From Epiperipatus broadwayi (lineage: Eukaryota > Onychophora > Udeonychophora > Euonychophora > Peripatidae): a stretch of DNA of 64,000 nt. The stretch is from positions 252,001-316,000 of the forward strand of contig JAQFVV010012970.1 of assembly GCA_028023455.1 (NCBI GenBank), read 5' to 3'. Shown piece after piece: positions 10,919 through 22,085 of the stretch (the stretch's first letter is position 1; each line of letters starts with the position of its first letter). A model generated the notes under the pieces. That model was not told the DNA's origin and searched no databases. It was given only the letters and a program-made list of their open reading frames with translations. Made by a program: the position numbers and the translations under genes.

Positions 10919-13900
10919 TAAGCATTTCCATTACATTAACAAATGTTTTATATTTTTCATGCCTTCCTTACATAATCTGCAGACTAAATCCCCCACATTT
11001 ATGTGTATATTCCCTTGTTGCTAATGATCCTGTTTGAGCCTTAAACAGTAAACTACTTTCTTTGCTATTATAATAAATTAACTCATATCCAATATTCTGT
11101 TTACTTTTATATATATTAAAACTCTACTCTCTACCTTTCCAACTCATTTTTTTTATAATTGTATCTATTCTTCTATCCCGGTCTTTACCATTATAACACT
11201 CAACAATCCTCCTAACATAATCATTCCACCCTTTGTACAAGTATACTGACACAAAGTCTTTATCCAAATCTTCTGCATACCATACTATCTTTCTCATCCA
11301 TCTTATTGCCTGCCATAACCCAATTAAATACTATTTTGGCTATTCTCTTACTATCCATAAATTGTAGTCTATCAAACATTTTCATTTTGTTTTTTGCATC
11401 TCTCTTATAAAAACTTGACCATCTCATTTCTCTTTTAATTGCCTCCTTTGCCATCCACACATCTGCATCTAATGCATGTCTTCTTAATTCTCTTTGTATT
11501 TTTTCTAAGTAATTAGCACTGCTAACACATAATGCATCATTACCATAGGTTAATCCTGCTCCTGCCACTCCTTTACAATTTTTTTACATCATATTTATTA
11601 TATATCATTCCCCTTCTTTTTTTTGCTTCATTTGTCTCTCATTCATCCAAATACTTCCTCTGGTTACTTAAGACAATTCCCAATTAGTTATACCTATTTA
11701 CGACATTTAACTTTATATCTCCCAAGAAAAATTTTTTCTTTTCTCTTTCCCCAGCATTTACCATTATTACTTTTGATTTTTCTTCACTAAATTTAATCCT
11801 TATTTCTTTACCCACCCCTGCACAAGTCTTCACCACAGCTTCCATATCTTCCCTATTTTCTCTGCATAAAAAAATATCATCAACAAATAAAAGACCTGGT
11901 AATATATATACTCCCTTCTACTAATGTTATATCTACCTTGCTTTCTAATTATTCTATTACCCTCTCCATGCTCTCTTCATTTCTCTCAAATATAACAAAA
12001 ACAAAATAGGTGACATAGGACATCCTTACCTTAGTTCTATACTATTTTTAATTCTAACTGATTCTGTATTTCCTAATTGATACATATAATAATTATTTTC
12101 ATATAATCTCATAATAAGATCCACTAAAGCTCCATTCATTTCCAAATTTGCTAAACTTATCCATAATCTATTTCTATTTACTTTATCATATACCTTCTCT
12201 ATATCTATAAAAACCATATATAACTGTCTACCTGTATTTCTAGTCATACTATAAGTTGTATAACTACAAATAAAGTATCTCCTATATGTTATCTGTTTTA
12301 AAACCTCCTTTCATTTCTTCCACTATATTATTTTCTTCCATCCATTTTCCCACTCTTCCAGCCATTACATATGCAAAAACTTTATACGACACTAATGTTA
12401 ATGCTACCAGTCTACAATTATTTATCTTTCTATGATTATTATCCTTTTCTTTAAATTACAGCATCACTCTTATATTATTTCACTTATCTGGAAATTCTGT
12501 CTTCATTGCCATCTTACTAAAACATGATAATAGATTTGATTTAGCCTTTTCCCCAAATTCATCACCATCTATCGAAACTTCTTGCCTTTCCACCTTTCAA
12601 CTTTCTCCCTACTTCATTCAATTCATTTTCTGTAAAACTAACAGGTAACATTTCAATTACTGTATGCTTTTATGATTGTTATCATTCTATCCTTCGTATT
12701 TTAATATTTTTTCTATATCCATTACAATTTAAAATTTTTTTAATTTCTTTCTAGAACTACACTCTTTCTCCTCATTATTCATTAATACTATTTCTTTCTC
12801 CCCTACATTCCTTCTGTTAATATATTTCCTTTTTTTTTACTCCCATCTTTTCCACTTTTATTAATATCTTCCAGTAATTTACTATTGAATTTCATTCTCT
12901 CTCAATAATTATCTATTTTAGCCAACTTTTTATTTAGATAGTTTTCCCATTTAATATTAGCATCTTTTTCACTTCCCTTTCTCTTAATAGCACATTTATA
13001 TTCCCTGCATGATTTTTTTTCTCACTTTTCTATTACTTTTGTTTTTCTGAATACCCTCACCTAAAACCCTATTTGCTACTTTTACACTCGACTGCAACAA
13101 TTGTTATATTCATTCCCAACAAACTCTTCCATAATTTCTTCTTTTACTTTATATTATTATAACTTTTTTTTTCTTTATCCATATCTTTCACTCTCGTTTC
13201 TACTTTTATTATTATTTTCTATCACTTTACTAACCATTTCTATTGTAAAGAAATTATGCTCACTATTACATACTCACTCATCATTATCAAAAACTATAAT
13301 TTTTTGTATTTTATTTATTCCCCCTTTATCTTCTAATACATAATCTATTGTGTGAAATATATTATTTATAATGCTCAAATTCACTCTCTTATAAAAAATT
13401 TTCACAAGCTTCCCATTCTTGTTATCCAAGTCATCAATTTCTTCAGTCTGTCCATTCATATCATGTAAAACCATTATTTTTCTCTTTTTTTTTTTTTTGA
13501 AACTAAGTATATCCTTAAATAAGCATTCATATATGCTGTTGTTCTACTTCATTACAGTTTGACTATCTTCAGTGTCCATATGCACTATAGCCACCATCCA
13601 TTCTTATCATTCAAACTTTATCTCAAACCATTAATGTTCTTGACACTTTACAATATTTAAACATTTTTTGACATAACTCCTATACCAGCACCCCTTTTTT
13701 CTTTTCTATTTATACTCTGCCATACCAAATTTTTCAGTGTAGGTTCTTCTCTTAAATGTGTTTCCACCACTGCTAGTACTTCATGCCCTTCATTTATAAC
13801 TGATTTGTTTAATTCCAACCACTTTTCTGGTTTCCTACGTCCTTGCATATTCGAATATCCAATTTTTACAATTTCTTCGTTTCTTTCTGCTCTTTTATTA

Positions 13901-14112
13901 ATTTTTTTGACTCTTTTTTCTTTATTATATTTGTAATTGATTTCTTTATCATTAGTTTTATAGATCCATTCCCTCTCCACATCTACATTTATATGTGTAT
14001 AAGCTACCCTTTGTTTACTTCTTACATCCCATTTATTCATAACCTTCTTTTTGTTAATATTGTAATTTATAACCCTACCATTGTTTATAAAATTCCCAAA
14101 CTATAATATTTT

Positions 14113-14337
14113 TCATAAATCAACCTCCCCCCCCCCTAATGCTTCACATTCTTGTTTTACTAAATGTAATCCATATTTCCCTCTTACTAATAAAAAAATC
14201 CCACACATCCAAAAACTAACATTATTTCTATCGCATAGTTTTTCCAATCTCTTATTTATAAAACATGCCCTATCTAGCATATATCTATTGTCGAATCTTG
14301 AGGATTCATTTATGGTACCACCATCTACAAGTATCAA
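14113..14337 (-). pseudogene. SGNH/esterase-like fragment in the LINE 5' region
   Basis: A 74-codon open frame upstream of the endonuclease of the same LINE. It reads NRYMLDRACFINKRLEKLC, then NNVSFWM, then GKYGLHLVKQECEALGGG. The last block resembles the final Asp-x-x-His block of SGNH hydrolases (typically D-G-x-H-L-x-x-x-G), with Tyr-Gly-Leu-His-Leu kept and the Asp apparently lost. Esterase-like domains of this fold are known in the ORF1 proteins of some CR1/L2-type LINEs. The gap to the endonuclease frame is short (about 70 bases), so they may have been one protein or two. Confidence 0.45.
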
Positions 14338-14585
14338 GTTGTATTTAAACTTTCTTTCTTCATAAATTTTTAAAACTATATAAAACCAAAGAGTAGGAAA
14401 TATTTTTTAAAAAATGCTTTTATTCATGTAAATGCATTAAAAAATAAAATTTTATCTTTCGCAGTATTCTTGGTATTCTGTGGAATGAAGTATCATTTAA
14501 ATAACTTTGCAAATAAGGCTACTTTCTTATAAGGACTAATCTATTCATCAGATAAAGAAAGAATTATTTTTTGACTAATGAATAG

Positions 14586-15229
14586 TGTAGTATCCGCACT
14601 TATGACTGTGCCAAGGTTATAACTGCAAGTCATACTGTGCTGTCAGCAAATAACGTTATACAATTCCCACGCTGTTCTTTCTTAACGAAGCTCTCCAACG
14701 AATGCCTTGCTCTGCAACGAATGCTTCTCTCCGCAACTAATGCCCTTCTCTGCAACTAATGCTCTTCTTTCAACTAATGCTCTTCTCTGCTGCGGTGTCT
14801 TTCGGTGTCTTTCAGCTACACCCGTGAACTACATTTTCACTGGGTGTGCTAGTCATTTACCGCCAGCACTGACGCGAGATATCTTTTCTGATGTTAAACA
14901 GATGTCTCTCCAATACTGCTCACTACTCACTACTGCGTGACTGCTCTCTACTCGAGTTGTCCTCTAATTACTGCTAGATGTTACACCGTCTTCTATTCGC
15001 TCTCTGACAACTGCAACGATCTCAATCAATGCACTGACCAATAAGGTAACGTCTCTTTTCTAGAAGCATTTGTAATTAGCAAATACCTCTAGGAATTGTC
15101 GATCACCATTATGTCAATGCACTAATTAAATTCCTCAGCTATCAGAGCGCGATCTAAAAACAGTCTTACGAATAAATTCTAGTTTTTCTGGAGTGCCCAA
15201 AAATGTCTGCCATTTTTACAAACACTACA
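14586..15229 (-). repeat. 3' LTR of the miniature retrotransposon
   Basis: 644 bases, TGTAG...CTACA. Contains five copies of a unit of about 18 bases (gcaactaatgctcttctct) between about 14695 and 14795. Very similar to the right repeat but shorter by 83 bases, mainly because the right copy has more of these units. Confidence 0.85.
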
Positions 15230-15524
15230 CACCTCCCTCCACTCCAGAAAAACCCTTGTTGCTATTCCTTGGTGTTGTTTTTCTCTCGCTACTTTCCTGT
15301 TATTTCACTCAGAAATATGTGTTTTAACAGCTGCTGAAACTTTTTTTTTTTTTTCCCAATTATGTTAGCTTCCGATGTTAATTGCACAAACGTTTTATTT
15401 CCAAACTTTCACCGATGTTAACGTTACTAATTGGGATTGTCATTTTCGCCTGGTTTCTCCGTCTACAGCTAAACTTATAGTTCAATGTATTCGCTACTCC
15501 CAGGTTCAAATGCGACTGCGCCAT
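15230..15524 (-). other. Internal region of the miniature retrotransposon
   Basis: 295 bases. On the minus strand it starts with the primer-binding-like site (from 15523 downward) and ends in a polypurine tract (about 15245-15230). A short minus-strand frame begins at the ATG formed by the spacer A and the TGG; I see no gag motif in it. The run of T at about 15340-15352 is low complexity. Confidence 0.7.
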
Positions 15525-16251
15525 TGTAGTATCCGCACTTACGACTGTGCCAAGGTTATAACTGCAAGTCATACTGTGCGGTCAGCAAATAACGTTATAC
15601 AATTGCCACGCTGTTCTTTTCCAACGAGTGCTCTCCAACGAATGCCTTGCTCTGCAACGAATGCTTCTACTCTGCCATTAATGCTCTGCTCTGCAACTAA
15701 TGCCCTTCTCTGCAACTAATGCCCTTCTCTGCAACTAATGCTCTTCTTGCAACTAATGCTCTTCTTGCAACTAGTGTTCTTCTTGCAACTAATGCTCTTC
15801 TTGCAACTAATGCTCTTCTCTGCTGCGGTGTCTTTCAGCTACACCTGTGAACTACATTTTCACTGGGGTGCTAGTCATTTACCGCCAGCACTGACGTGAG
15901 ATATCTTTTCTGATGTTAAACAGACGTCTCTCCAATACTGCTCGCTACTCACTACTGCGTGACTGCTCTCTACTCGAGTTGTCCTCTAATTACTGCTAGA
16001 TGTTACACCGTCTTCTATTCGCTCTCTGACAACTGCAACGATCTCAATCAATGCACTGACCAATAAGGTAACGTCTCTTATCTAGAAGCATTTGTAATTA
16101 GCAAATACCTCTAGGAATTGTCGATCGCCATTACGTCAATGCACTAATTAAATTCCTCAGCTATCAGAGCGCGATCTAAAAACAACCTTACGAATAAATT
16201 CTAGTTTTTCTGGAGTGCACAAAAATGTCTGCCATTTTTACAAACACTATA
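15525..16251 (-). repeat. 5' LTR of the miniature retrotransposon
   Basis: 727 bases. Contains ten copies of the roughly 18-base unit at about 15640-15815, twice as many as the other repeat. The terminal CA is mutated to TA on the plus strand end. Since the two LTRs are identical at insertion, the difference dates from after insertion. Confidence 0.85.
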
Positions 16252-16256
16252 AATAG

Positions 16257-17100
16257 ATTGACACATGATATTAATATTATATGGATTTGGCAATGCAATA
16301 AGAAATATAAAGTTATTTATACTTTATAGAAATAGAAATTAGATATTAATGATTTTATCAAGCCTGTAAATAAATTATAATAATTCATTAATCAGATTTT
16401 CAACCAATCATTTAAATAAACTTGCAAGTAACACCCACTTTTTGCATCAATACAATTGATACAAGAAAGTGACATTTGTTACAAATTTATTTCAATTATT
16501 TAAATGAAAATCGAACATCTAAATTATGGTAGCAACGTTTTCATATTCAGCTGTTCCATAAATAAATCTATGGAAATTAATAATTTTTTTTCATATACAT
16601 AGTAACAAAACAACAAAGAATGCTAAATTTAAAATGTTACATCTATATTTTTTTTGGTTGAGGCCAAACAATTGATACATAGTGGAATTAAGTCTATTTC
16701 TAAATATGATTACTATATTCTTTTATTTATAAAAGCTGAAAAAAATTTTTTATATATATTTTAGTACATTTGTGCTAATAAAAACATTTTTTTTTTAAAA
16801 AAGTGTGTATTTTTTTACTTATTTTATTATAAAATTAAGCAACTTTCCTTATATGAATGTAAATTAAAGTTATATGCACTGACATGCATTTGTAAGAAAA
16901 GCTATAAATTGAATGACAATTAATATAAATATAAAATAAAGCTAAGTGCTTTCAAGGGCATTGAATGTCCTCATAGTCACAGCATTAGAATGTTCATGAT
17001 TGTACAGGATAACAGACAATGCATGTGTGTCTTAATGGGATGTTTTGTGAAAAATCTCTCATAAAATTGATTGAAAATTTGATGATTTATTAGAAAATGC
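16257..17100. other. AT-rich noncoding stretch
   Basis: No gene or element recognised. Homopolymer A and T runs are common. Confidence 0.4.
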
Positions 17101-17119
17101 TGGTAAAAATAACAAAAGT

Positions 17120-18040
17120 GTAAATGAAGAAAAAATAAGTAGGTTGAAAGAAAAAAAAATCAAAAGAAGAGATGAAATCTGTTTTTGATAAATTGGAAAA
17201 AAAAATTAGTGACCAAATGGCCAATATCAAAAGGCTTCAAAAAGCTGGTTTCAGTGTTGTTAGCGAGTATAATAAGACAAAGAGTAATACTGAATTGATT
17301 TGGTTTAATAATGTGGATAAAGAGGTGATATGTGAAGAAAAAGAAAAATATAAATTACATAGCGGAAAATTAGTTAGTTGTGTGGAGCAGGCTAATTTGT
17401 CAAAGAGTTGTGAAAGAAATGATAAAATTCAGTTTGAATGTAGTTTGCAAGTAAGATAATGTTGAGTGGGAGATTTTTTCTAAATGTAAGAAAAGGAAAA
17501 CAGACATAGTAAAAATTCTAATGATAATGAGAATATAATGTCTAATTTTTCAAGTAACCAAAAAAAAAAAAATGATTAGCAGTTTTAATCAAATAAATAA
17601 ACAAGGAAAGCAATCTGACAATAATATTATTCCAACTGAGTTTGCAAATTTAAATGATAACATTCAAGATTTGCAAAATATACACAAACCAAGCTCAAAG
17701 ATCTTTGTTAAAATGAATTCTTATTGGAAAAAATTTTTTTATAACTGCATGACTTCTAACACATCAATTTTTAGTTTAATTGTACAAATGAATGAAAAAC
17801 AATGGGGAGCATATTCTTGATAACTGAAAATAGGTGAATAATTAAAAATGCTTGCTTCACATAATATGATTGATTCAATTAAAACATATGGCTTTCTTTT
17901 CTGCTAGGAGTTTTATTTCAATAGAATACATCAACCACGATAATAGAGAATTAACAGAAAGCCTAATAAAGGAAGTACAAGGTCATAAGATATATTATGT
18001 ATCTAAGGAACCCAATCCTCTTGTATATAATAGGATCTTG
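17120..18040 (+). pseudogene. Coding-like, unrecognised degenerate region
   Basis: Three consecutive plus-strand open frames (17172-17459, 17572-17820, 17870-18073; 95, 82 and 67 codons) follow each other with short gaps and have protein-like composition. The first reads DKLEKKISDQMANIKRLQKA, a likely coiled coil; the second is rich in Asn and Lys; the third contains a segment SIEYINHDNRELTESLIKEV. Together they suggest one broken gene of a mobile element or an old host gene. I do not recognise the family. It abuts the first of the two 1.1-kb repeats. Confidence 0.3.
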
Positions 18041-18041
18041 C

Positions 18042-19129
18042 ACACTCCACTTAAATTACTGGTGATGCAATAACAAGAGAGAGAGAATTGACCAAATATT
18101 TAAACAAACATTAATATTTATTTGCACACACATATATTTAATATAATATAAAATAACACTATAATATTTACATAAAAATATAAATGATTACTTTAGGCTA
18201 TAGTTATAATAGTCCTTCGTTAAAGTTCATTTTGTTTAAAAATAAAGAGTCTAGAATGTGATCAGAATATATTTAAAAGTATCTTCACCTAGGCTTTCAT
18301 TTGTTTTATTTTCCAAGTGGTTGGCCTTTTGTTTCTCCATAGATGGCTTCATGGCTTTCCTTCTAGGTTTCTGTTGAACAATGAGAGAAAGAGCATATGC
18401 AGCAGCTTCTACTTCACAATCTTGGCACTGGTTCCAGGTATTGATTCATGCGGGATAGTTGATGGCCGAGGGCTTGGGACATGAAACTGTCAAACATTCC
18501 TATGGCTTATGCAGCTTCTGCATTAATGTTGACCACAGCAGTAATGACTAGTATGTTACAGTATTTAAATTTCTCCAAAACTGACTCTGCATTTTTCTGC
18601 ATACTGTATAGGTAGACTCTGAATTAAATGAATAATACTAGACTGATTTACAGATTGTAGCCCTGACTGAAGAACAATAGCCCTGGTGACTTTATATACT
18701 TTTTCTCTCCCATTGTTTTATACAGGTTTTAATGTTTATCACACTTAAATCTATTTTTAATTAAGATTGTACCTTACATTTATTTTTTTTTAATTAATTT
18801 TACATTTCTTATTATCTTAATCCTTCATTCAGATTCATCTACTATCTTGATAAGATAGTGTGCATGGTATTTTTTAATTCAACTTCAATATTATCAATTA
18901 GCCAGTTTTCTTTAAAAAGAGAGAGAAAAAGTTTAATTTTTTTTTCTAATTCTTCTCCCCATCTGCCTTTTTTAACAAATAGTTTTATTATAAATATACG
19001 CAATTTTTTTCTTGTACAAAACTGTGTTTTTAAATTTATTTAACTAATCTTTTTTTTTTTTTAAATTATGAAGCATATAATGCTATATGTGTCTATTTTA
19101 ACATATATATTCGCTAGTGGTACATAACA
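18042..19129 (-). mobile_element. LTR-like direct repeat, copy 1
   Basis: About 1.09 kb, closely matching 20950-22085 in the same orientation. On the minus strand it begins TGTACCACTAGCGAATATAT. By position it would be the 3' LTR of a minus-strand element whose interior is 19130-20949. It has a short insertion relative to copy 2 near 18500-18560. See copy 2 for promoter and poly(A) signals. Confidence 0.55.
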
Positions 19130-20949
19130 CCCTTCTCTGTTTGAGAGGTAAAATTCATCAGTACAACCCATTTTAGCTCTTACACTAAATTCTTTTTTAC
19201 TAGCTTTACCATTTCATTTTTACTTTTCAACTTTATTTCATTATTTAATATTTTTATAACGTAAGTGTCCAATTGCACCCAGATCAGCAAATCACAGAGG
19301 CTGACCTTTCTCATGCTATTCTATCTCACTAGGCCCTATTCTACATTAACTTGCAACGAATTATGTCATATGCGATGATCATGAGGAACAACATGCATCT
19401 TTCCAATGTGTATGAAGAGGGTAAATGCTGCGAATTGCAGACACATCTGGCTTATATCCGACTTATGCAATAAAAAACTATAACATTTACTTTAATTATT
19501 TATCAACTATGCTGGAATTTCTCTACCAGCCAAATGAATGAGTCTGTGACATTTTCTAATGGGTCTATATCCTAGGCAATAAAATGGGGTCGCTGTGAAT
19601 GATAGTATTCATTCACTAACCATTCAGCTTGTGCTAAAAACAAGGCTTTATTTATTATATGATGGGAATTTTTGTTTTCCATAAAACTAACTTGGGTCTT
19701 TATCTGAATCTATTTTCCAGGATGCATATTTATTTAGATAGGGGACTGGGATGGCTTCTACCAGAATTTTGGATGGGTCCAGAACTTTTCTGCTGGAACC
19801 TCATTCTATCGGACGATCCCTCCCATTTAGTCTGTTATGGGTCTTATGTTCACACTGTGACAGCCACATTTAACACACTTTCCTCGACTTTTATCTGCAT
19901 CTACCCTTGTAACTCTAACAACTTACACACAATCTACATTACATCATTTTGCAATTTTTTATTTATTTTACTATATGCTTTATTTATTCTTTTAGAATTA
20001 TTTATTATTTTATCACCACATTTTGATTCTGTACAAAGAAAAAACTTTTATTTTATTATTGTATATTTACTCTAAAATTTTATTATTTTACTTTAAATAA
20101 TAAAATTCTCATTATACTTCCATTTCACTAATATCAATTCTAAATCCCCCTAGCCTTTGTCAGGCAGTTTTTAATTTTCATTATTTTCTTCTATTTTTAA
20201 TGAATTGTTTGACTAAATATTTAAAATAAAACAAAGTTTTTGACAAATTCCAAATCCCCATAATAAATTATTTATCATTTCTGACCTTTTTTCTCTCTCT
20301 CTCTCCTTTTTAATTACATTATATTTTTAACAATTATTAATTATTTTCATTCTTAATATTTTAGTTTGCTTGCTCTGTCCCATTTCTCTTCTCACACTGC
20401 TCACCGATTTCATTTTACTACTATGCAATTTACCATTTATTTTACATTTTAGTTTCAAACTTTTTTTTTCCAATTTTAATTACGATTTAACTTTTACTTT
20501 GATTATGCTGGGTCAATTTATGGTGCTTTTGGCACCCACATTATATGGCATTTGAACCGGGTCCAATAAGAAGAGGTTTATTCTTGCTAAGTTTAAGAAC
20601 TTTTTATGATAATTTTAAAAAAATATGGGAACCAGCTGGTCCTTTAAGCGGAGAAATAGAATACCATTGATAGATGAACCATCAACAGTACCTATAACCA
20701 GATTGAGGCTGTGTAAAACATAACTTATGATCACATTTCCAGGCTATAGCACTTAGCGAGTGCTACATTCAAATCCCTGCCATCCAAAGCATTTTATTTG
20801 CTTTGAGGATCAATCTCAGGCCACAGCCAACCATAGGTTATGTAGTCAGCATCCTTCTGATGACAAGCACACAATCCCGTGCTTGAAATATTCCATGAAT
20901 AGATCATACTCTTAACCAGGGTCCAGCATATTTAACTTAACACACAAAA
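19130..20949 (-). mobile_element. Degenerate region between the two LTR-like repeats
   Basis: 1.8 kb. On the minus strand near 19825-19870 a reading gives GKCVKCGCHSVNIRP, which could be a broken Cys-Cys-His knuckle of a Gag protein; the rest has no recognisable pol. 20500-20850 contains tRNA-like words (ggttcaaatgcc on the minus strand) and may include an unrelated SINE. I see no primer-binding site next to copy 2, so the assignment to one LTR element is tentative. Confidence 0.35.
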
Positions 20950-22085
20950 AAATAAGTATACACTTAAATTACTGATGACATATTAACAAGAGAGAGAGAG
21001 AGAGAGAATAGATCAAATAACATTTAAGCAAACATTAATATTTATTTACGCACAGATATATGTAATATAATATAAAATAACAATATATTTACATAAAAAT
21101 ATAAATGATTACTTTAGGCTATAGTTATAATAGTCCTTCATTAAAGTTCATTTCATTTAAAAATAAAGAGTCTAGAATGTGATCAGAATATATTTAATAT
21201 TATCTTTACCTAAATTTTAATATGTTTTATTTTCCAACTGGTTGGATTTTTGTTTCTCCATTGATGACTTCATAGCTTTCCATCCCAGTCTCTGTTGAAC
21301 AATGAGAGAGTATGTGTGCAGCAGTTTGTACTTCACAATCTTGGCATTGGTTCCAGGTATTGATTCAGGTGGGATAGTTGATGGCTGAGGGCTTGGGGCA
21401 TGAAGCCCTGTCGAACATGACTGTTTTATTATGGCATTTAAATTTCTCCAAAACTCTGATTCTGCATACTGTATAGCTAGACTCTGAATTGAATGAATAA
21501 TACTGGACTGATTTACTGATTGAAGCCCTGACTGAAGAACAATAGCCCTAGTGACTTTATATACTTTTTTCTCTCTCATTGTTGTACAGTTTTTAATGTT
21601 TATCACTCTTAAATCTATTTTTAATTAAGATCGTATCTTACATCTATTCTTTGAAATTTATTTTACATTTCTTGTTATCTTAATCCTTCATTTAGATTCA
21701 TCTATTACCTTAGTGTATGTGGGTTTTTTAAAATTAATTCAATTTCAATATTATCAATCAGCCATCTTTTAAATTAATTGCATTTTTGATAGTTTTACTA
21801 ACATTTATTTTTACAAGCAAATTTCATTCTAAGTTTTCATATTTACATTTTACTTTATAAAAGTTTTCTTTAAAAAGAGAGAGGGAAAAAGTTTAAATCT
21901 TTTTTCTAATTCTTCTCCCTCCCTGCCTTTTTTAACAAATAGGTTTATTATAAATATACGCAATCTTTTTATTCTATAAAACTGCATTTTTAAATCTACT
22001 TAACTAATCACATACTTTTTTAAAATTATGAAACATGTAATGCTATATATGTGTGTTTTTAACATATATATTCGCTAGCGGTACA
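20950..22085 (-). mobile_element. LTR-like direct repeat, copy 2
   Basis: About 1.13 kb. On the minus strand it starts TGTACCGCTAGCGAATATAT, has a TATA-like word (GTATATAAAGTCAC near 21560) with an initiator-like TTCAGTCAGG some 25 bases on, and near the far end an AATAAA signal (taaataaatattaatg, about 21045) followed by a CT repeat. Promoter, then poly(A) signal, is the layout of an LTR. A 129-codon minus-strand frame (21217-21606) spans the middle; it has no recognised domain and is not open in copy 1. Confidence 0.55.

Larger units (their letters stand above)
9190..14380 (-). mobile_element. Long decayed LINE on the minus strand, split by a Tigger-like element
   Basis: Reading from 14380 down, the order is: an SGNH-like fragment (14113-14337), an APE endonuclease start (13657-14040, KIGYSNMQGRRKPEKWLEL, then VVETHLREEP), reverse transcriptase (12026-12247 with FIDIEKVYDKVNRNRLW, and a palm core LLFVDDIFL near 11880-11900 whose Asp pair is intact), a C-terminal block (11260-11568 with AKEAIKREMRWSSF), and a zinc motif (CRLCKEGMKNIKHLLM near 10950). 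It then resumes beyond the inserted element at 9461-10918 with KEFLVFMLGLEKNK (9282-9458). Domain order and the C-terminal Cys-x2-Cys...His motif fit a CR1/I-type LINE, but I cannot fix the clade. Numerous stops and shifts make it inactive. Confidence 0.88.
14581..16256 (-). mobile_element. Miniature LTR retrotransposon (TRIM-like), complete with target duplication
   Basis: Two long direct repeats flank only 295 bases. The left repeat is 14586-15229 and the right 15525-16251. Both start TGTAG; the left ends CTACA and the right CTATA. The 5-bp duplication aatag sits at 14581-14585 and 16252-16256. On the minus strand the right repeat is followed after one A by TGGCGCAGTCGCATTTGAAC (a primer-binding-like site beginning with the obligatory TGG), and the left repeat is preceded by the purine run GGAGTGGAGGGAGG. 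So the element is oriented on the minus strand. No gag or pol is present, hence it would depend on proteins from a larger partner element. Confidence 0.88.

Noticed and set aside
13101-14365. Several plus-strand frames across 13.1-14.4 kb
   Set aside because: They are shadows of the minus-strand LINE coding sequence.
19659-20075. A 138-codon plus-strand frame
   Set aside because: T-rich strand, opposite to the direction of the LTR-like element around it, with no recognised content.
20505-20580. A primer-binding site (tggacccggttcaaatg on the minus strand) for the 1.1-kb LTR pair
   Set aside because: It lies about 370 bases from the LTR-like repeat and reads as a T-arm in the sense direction, more like a SINE fragment.
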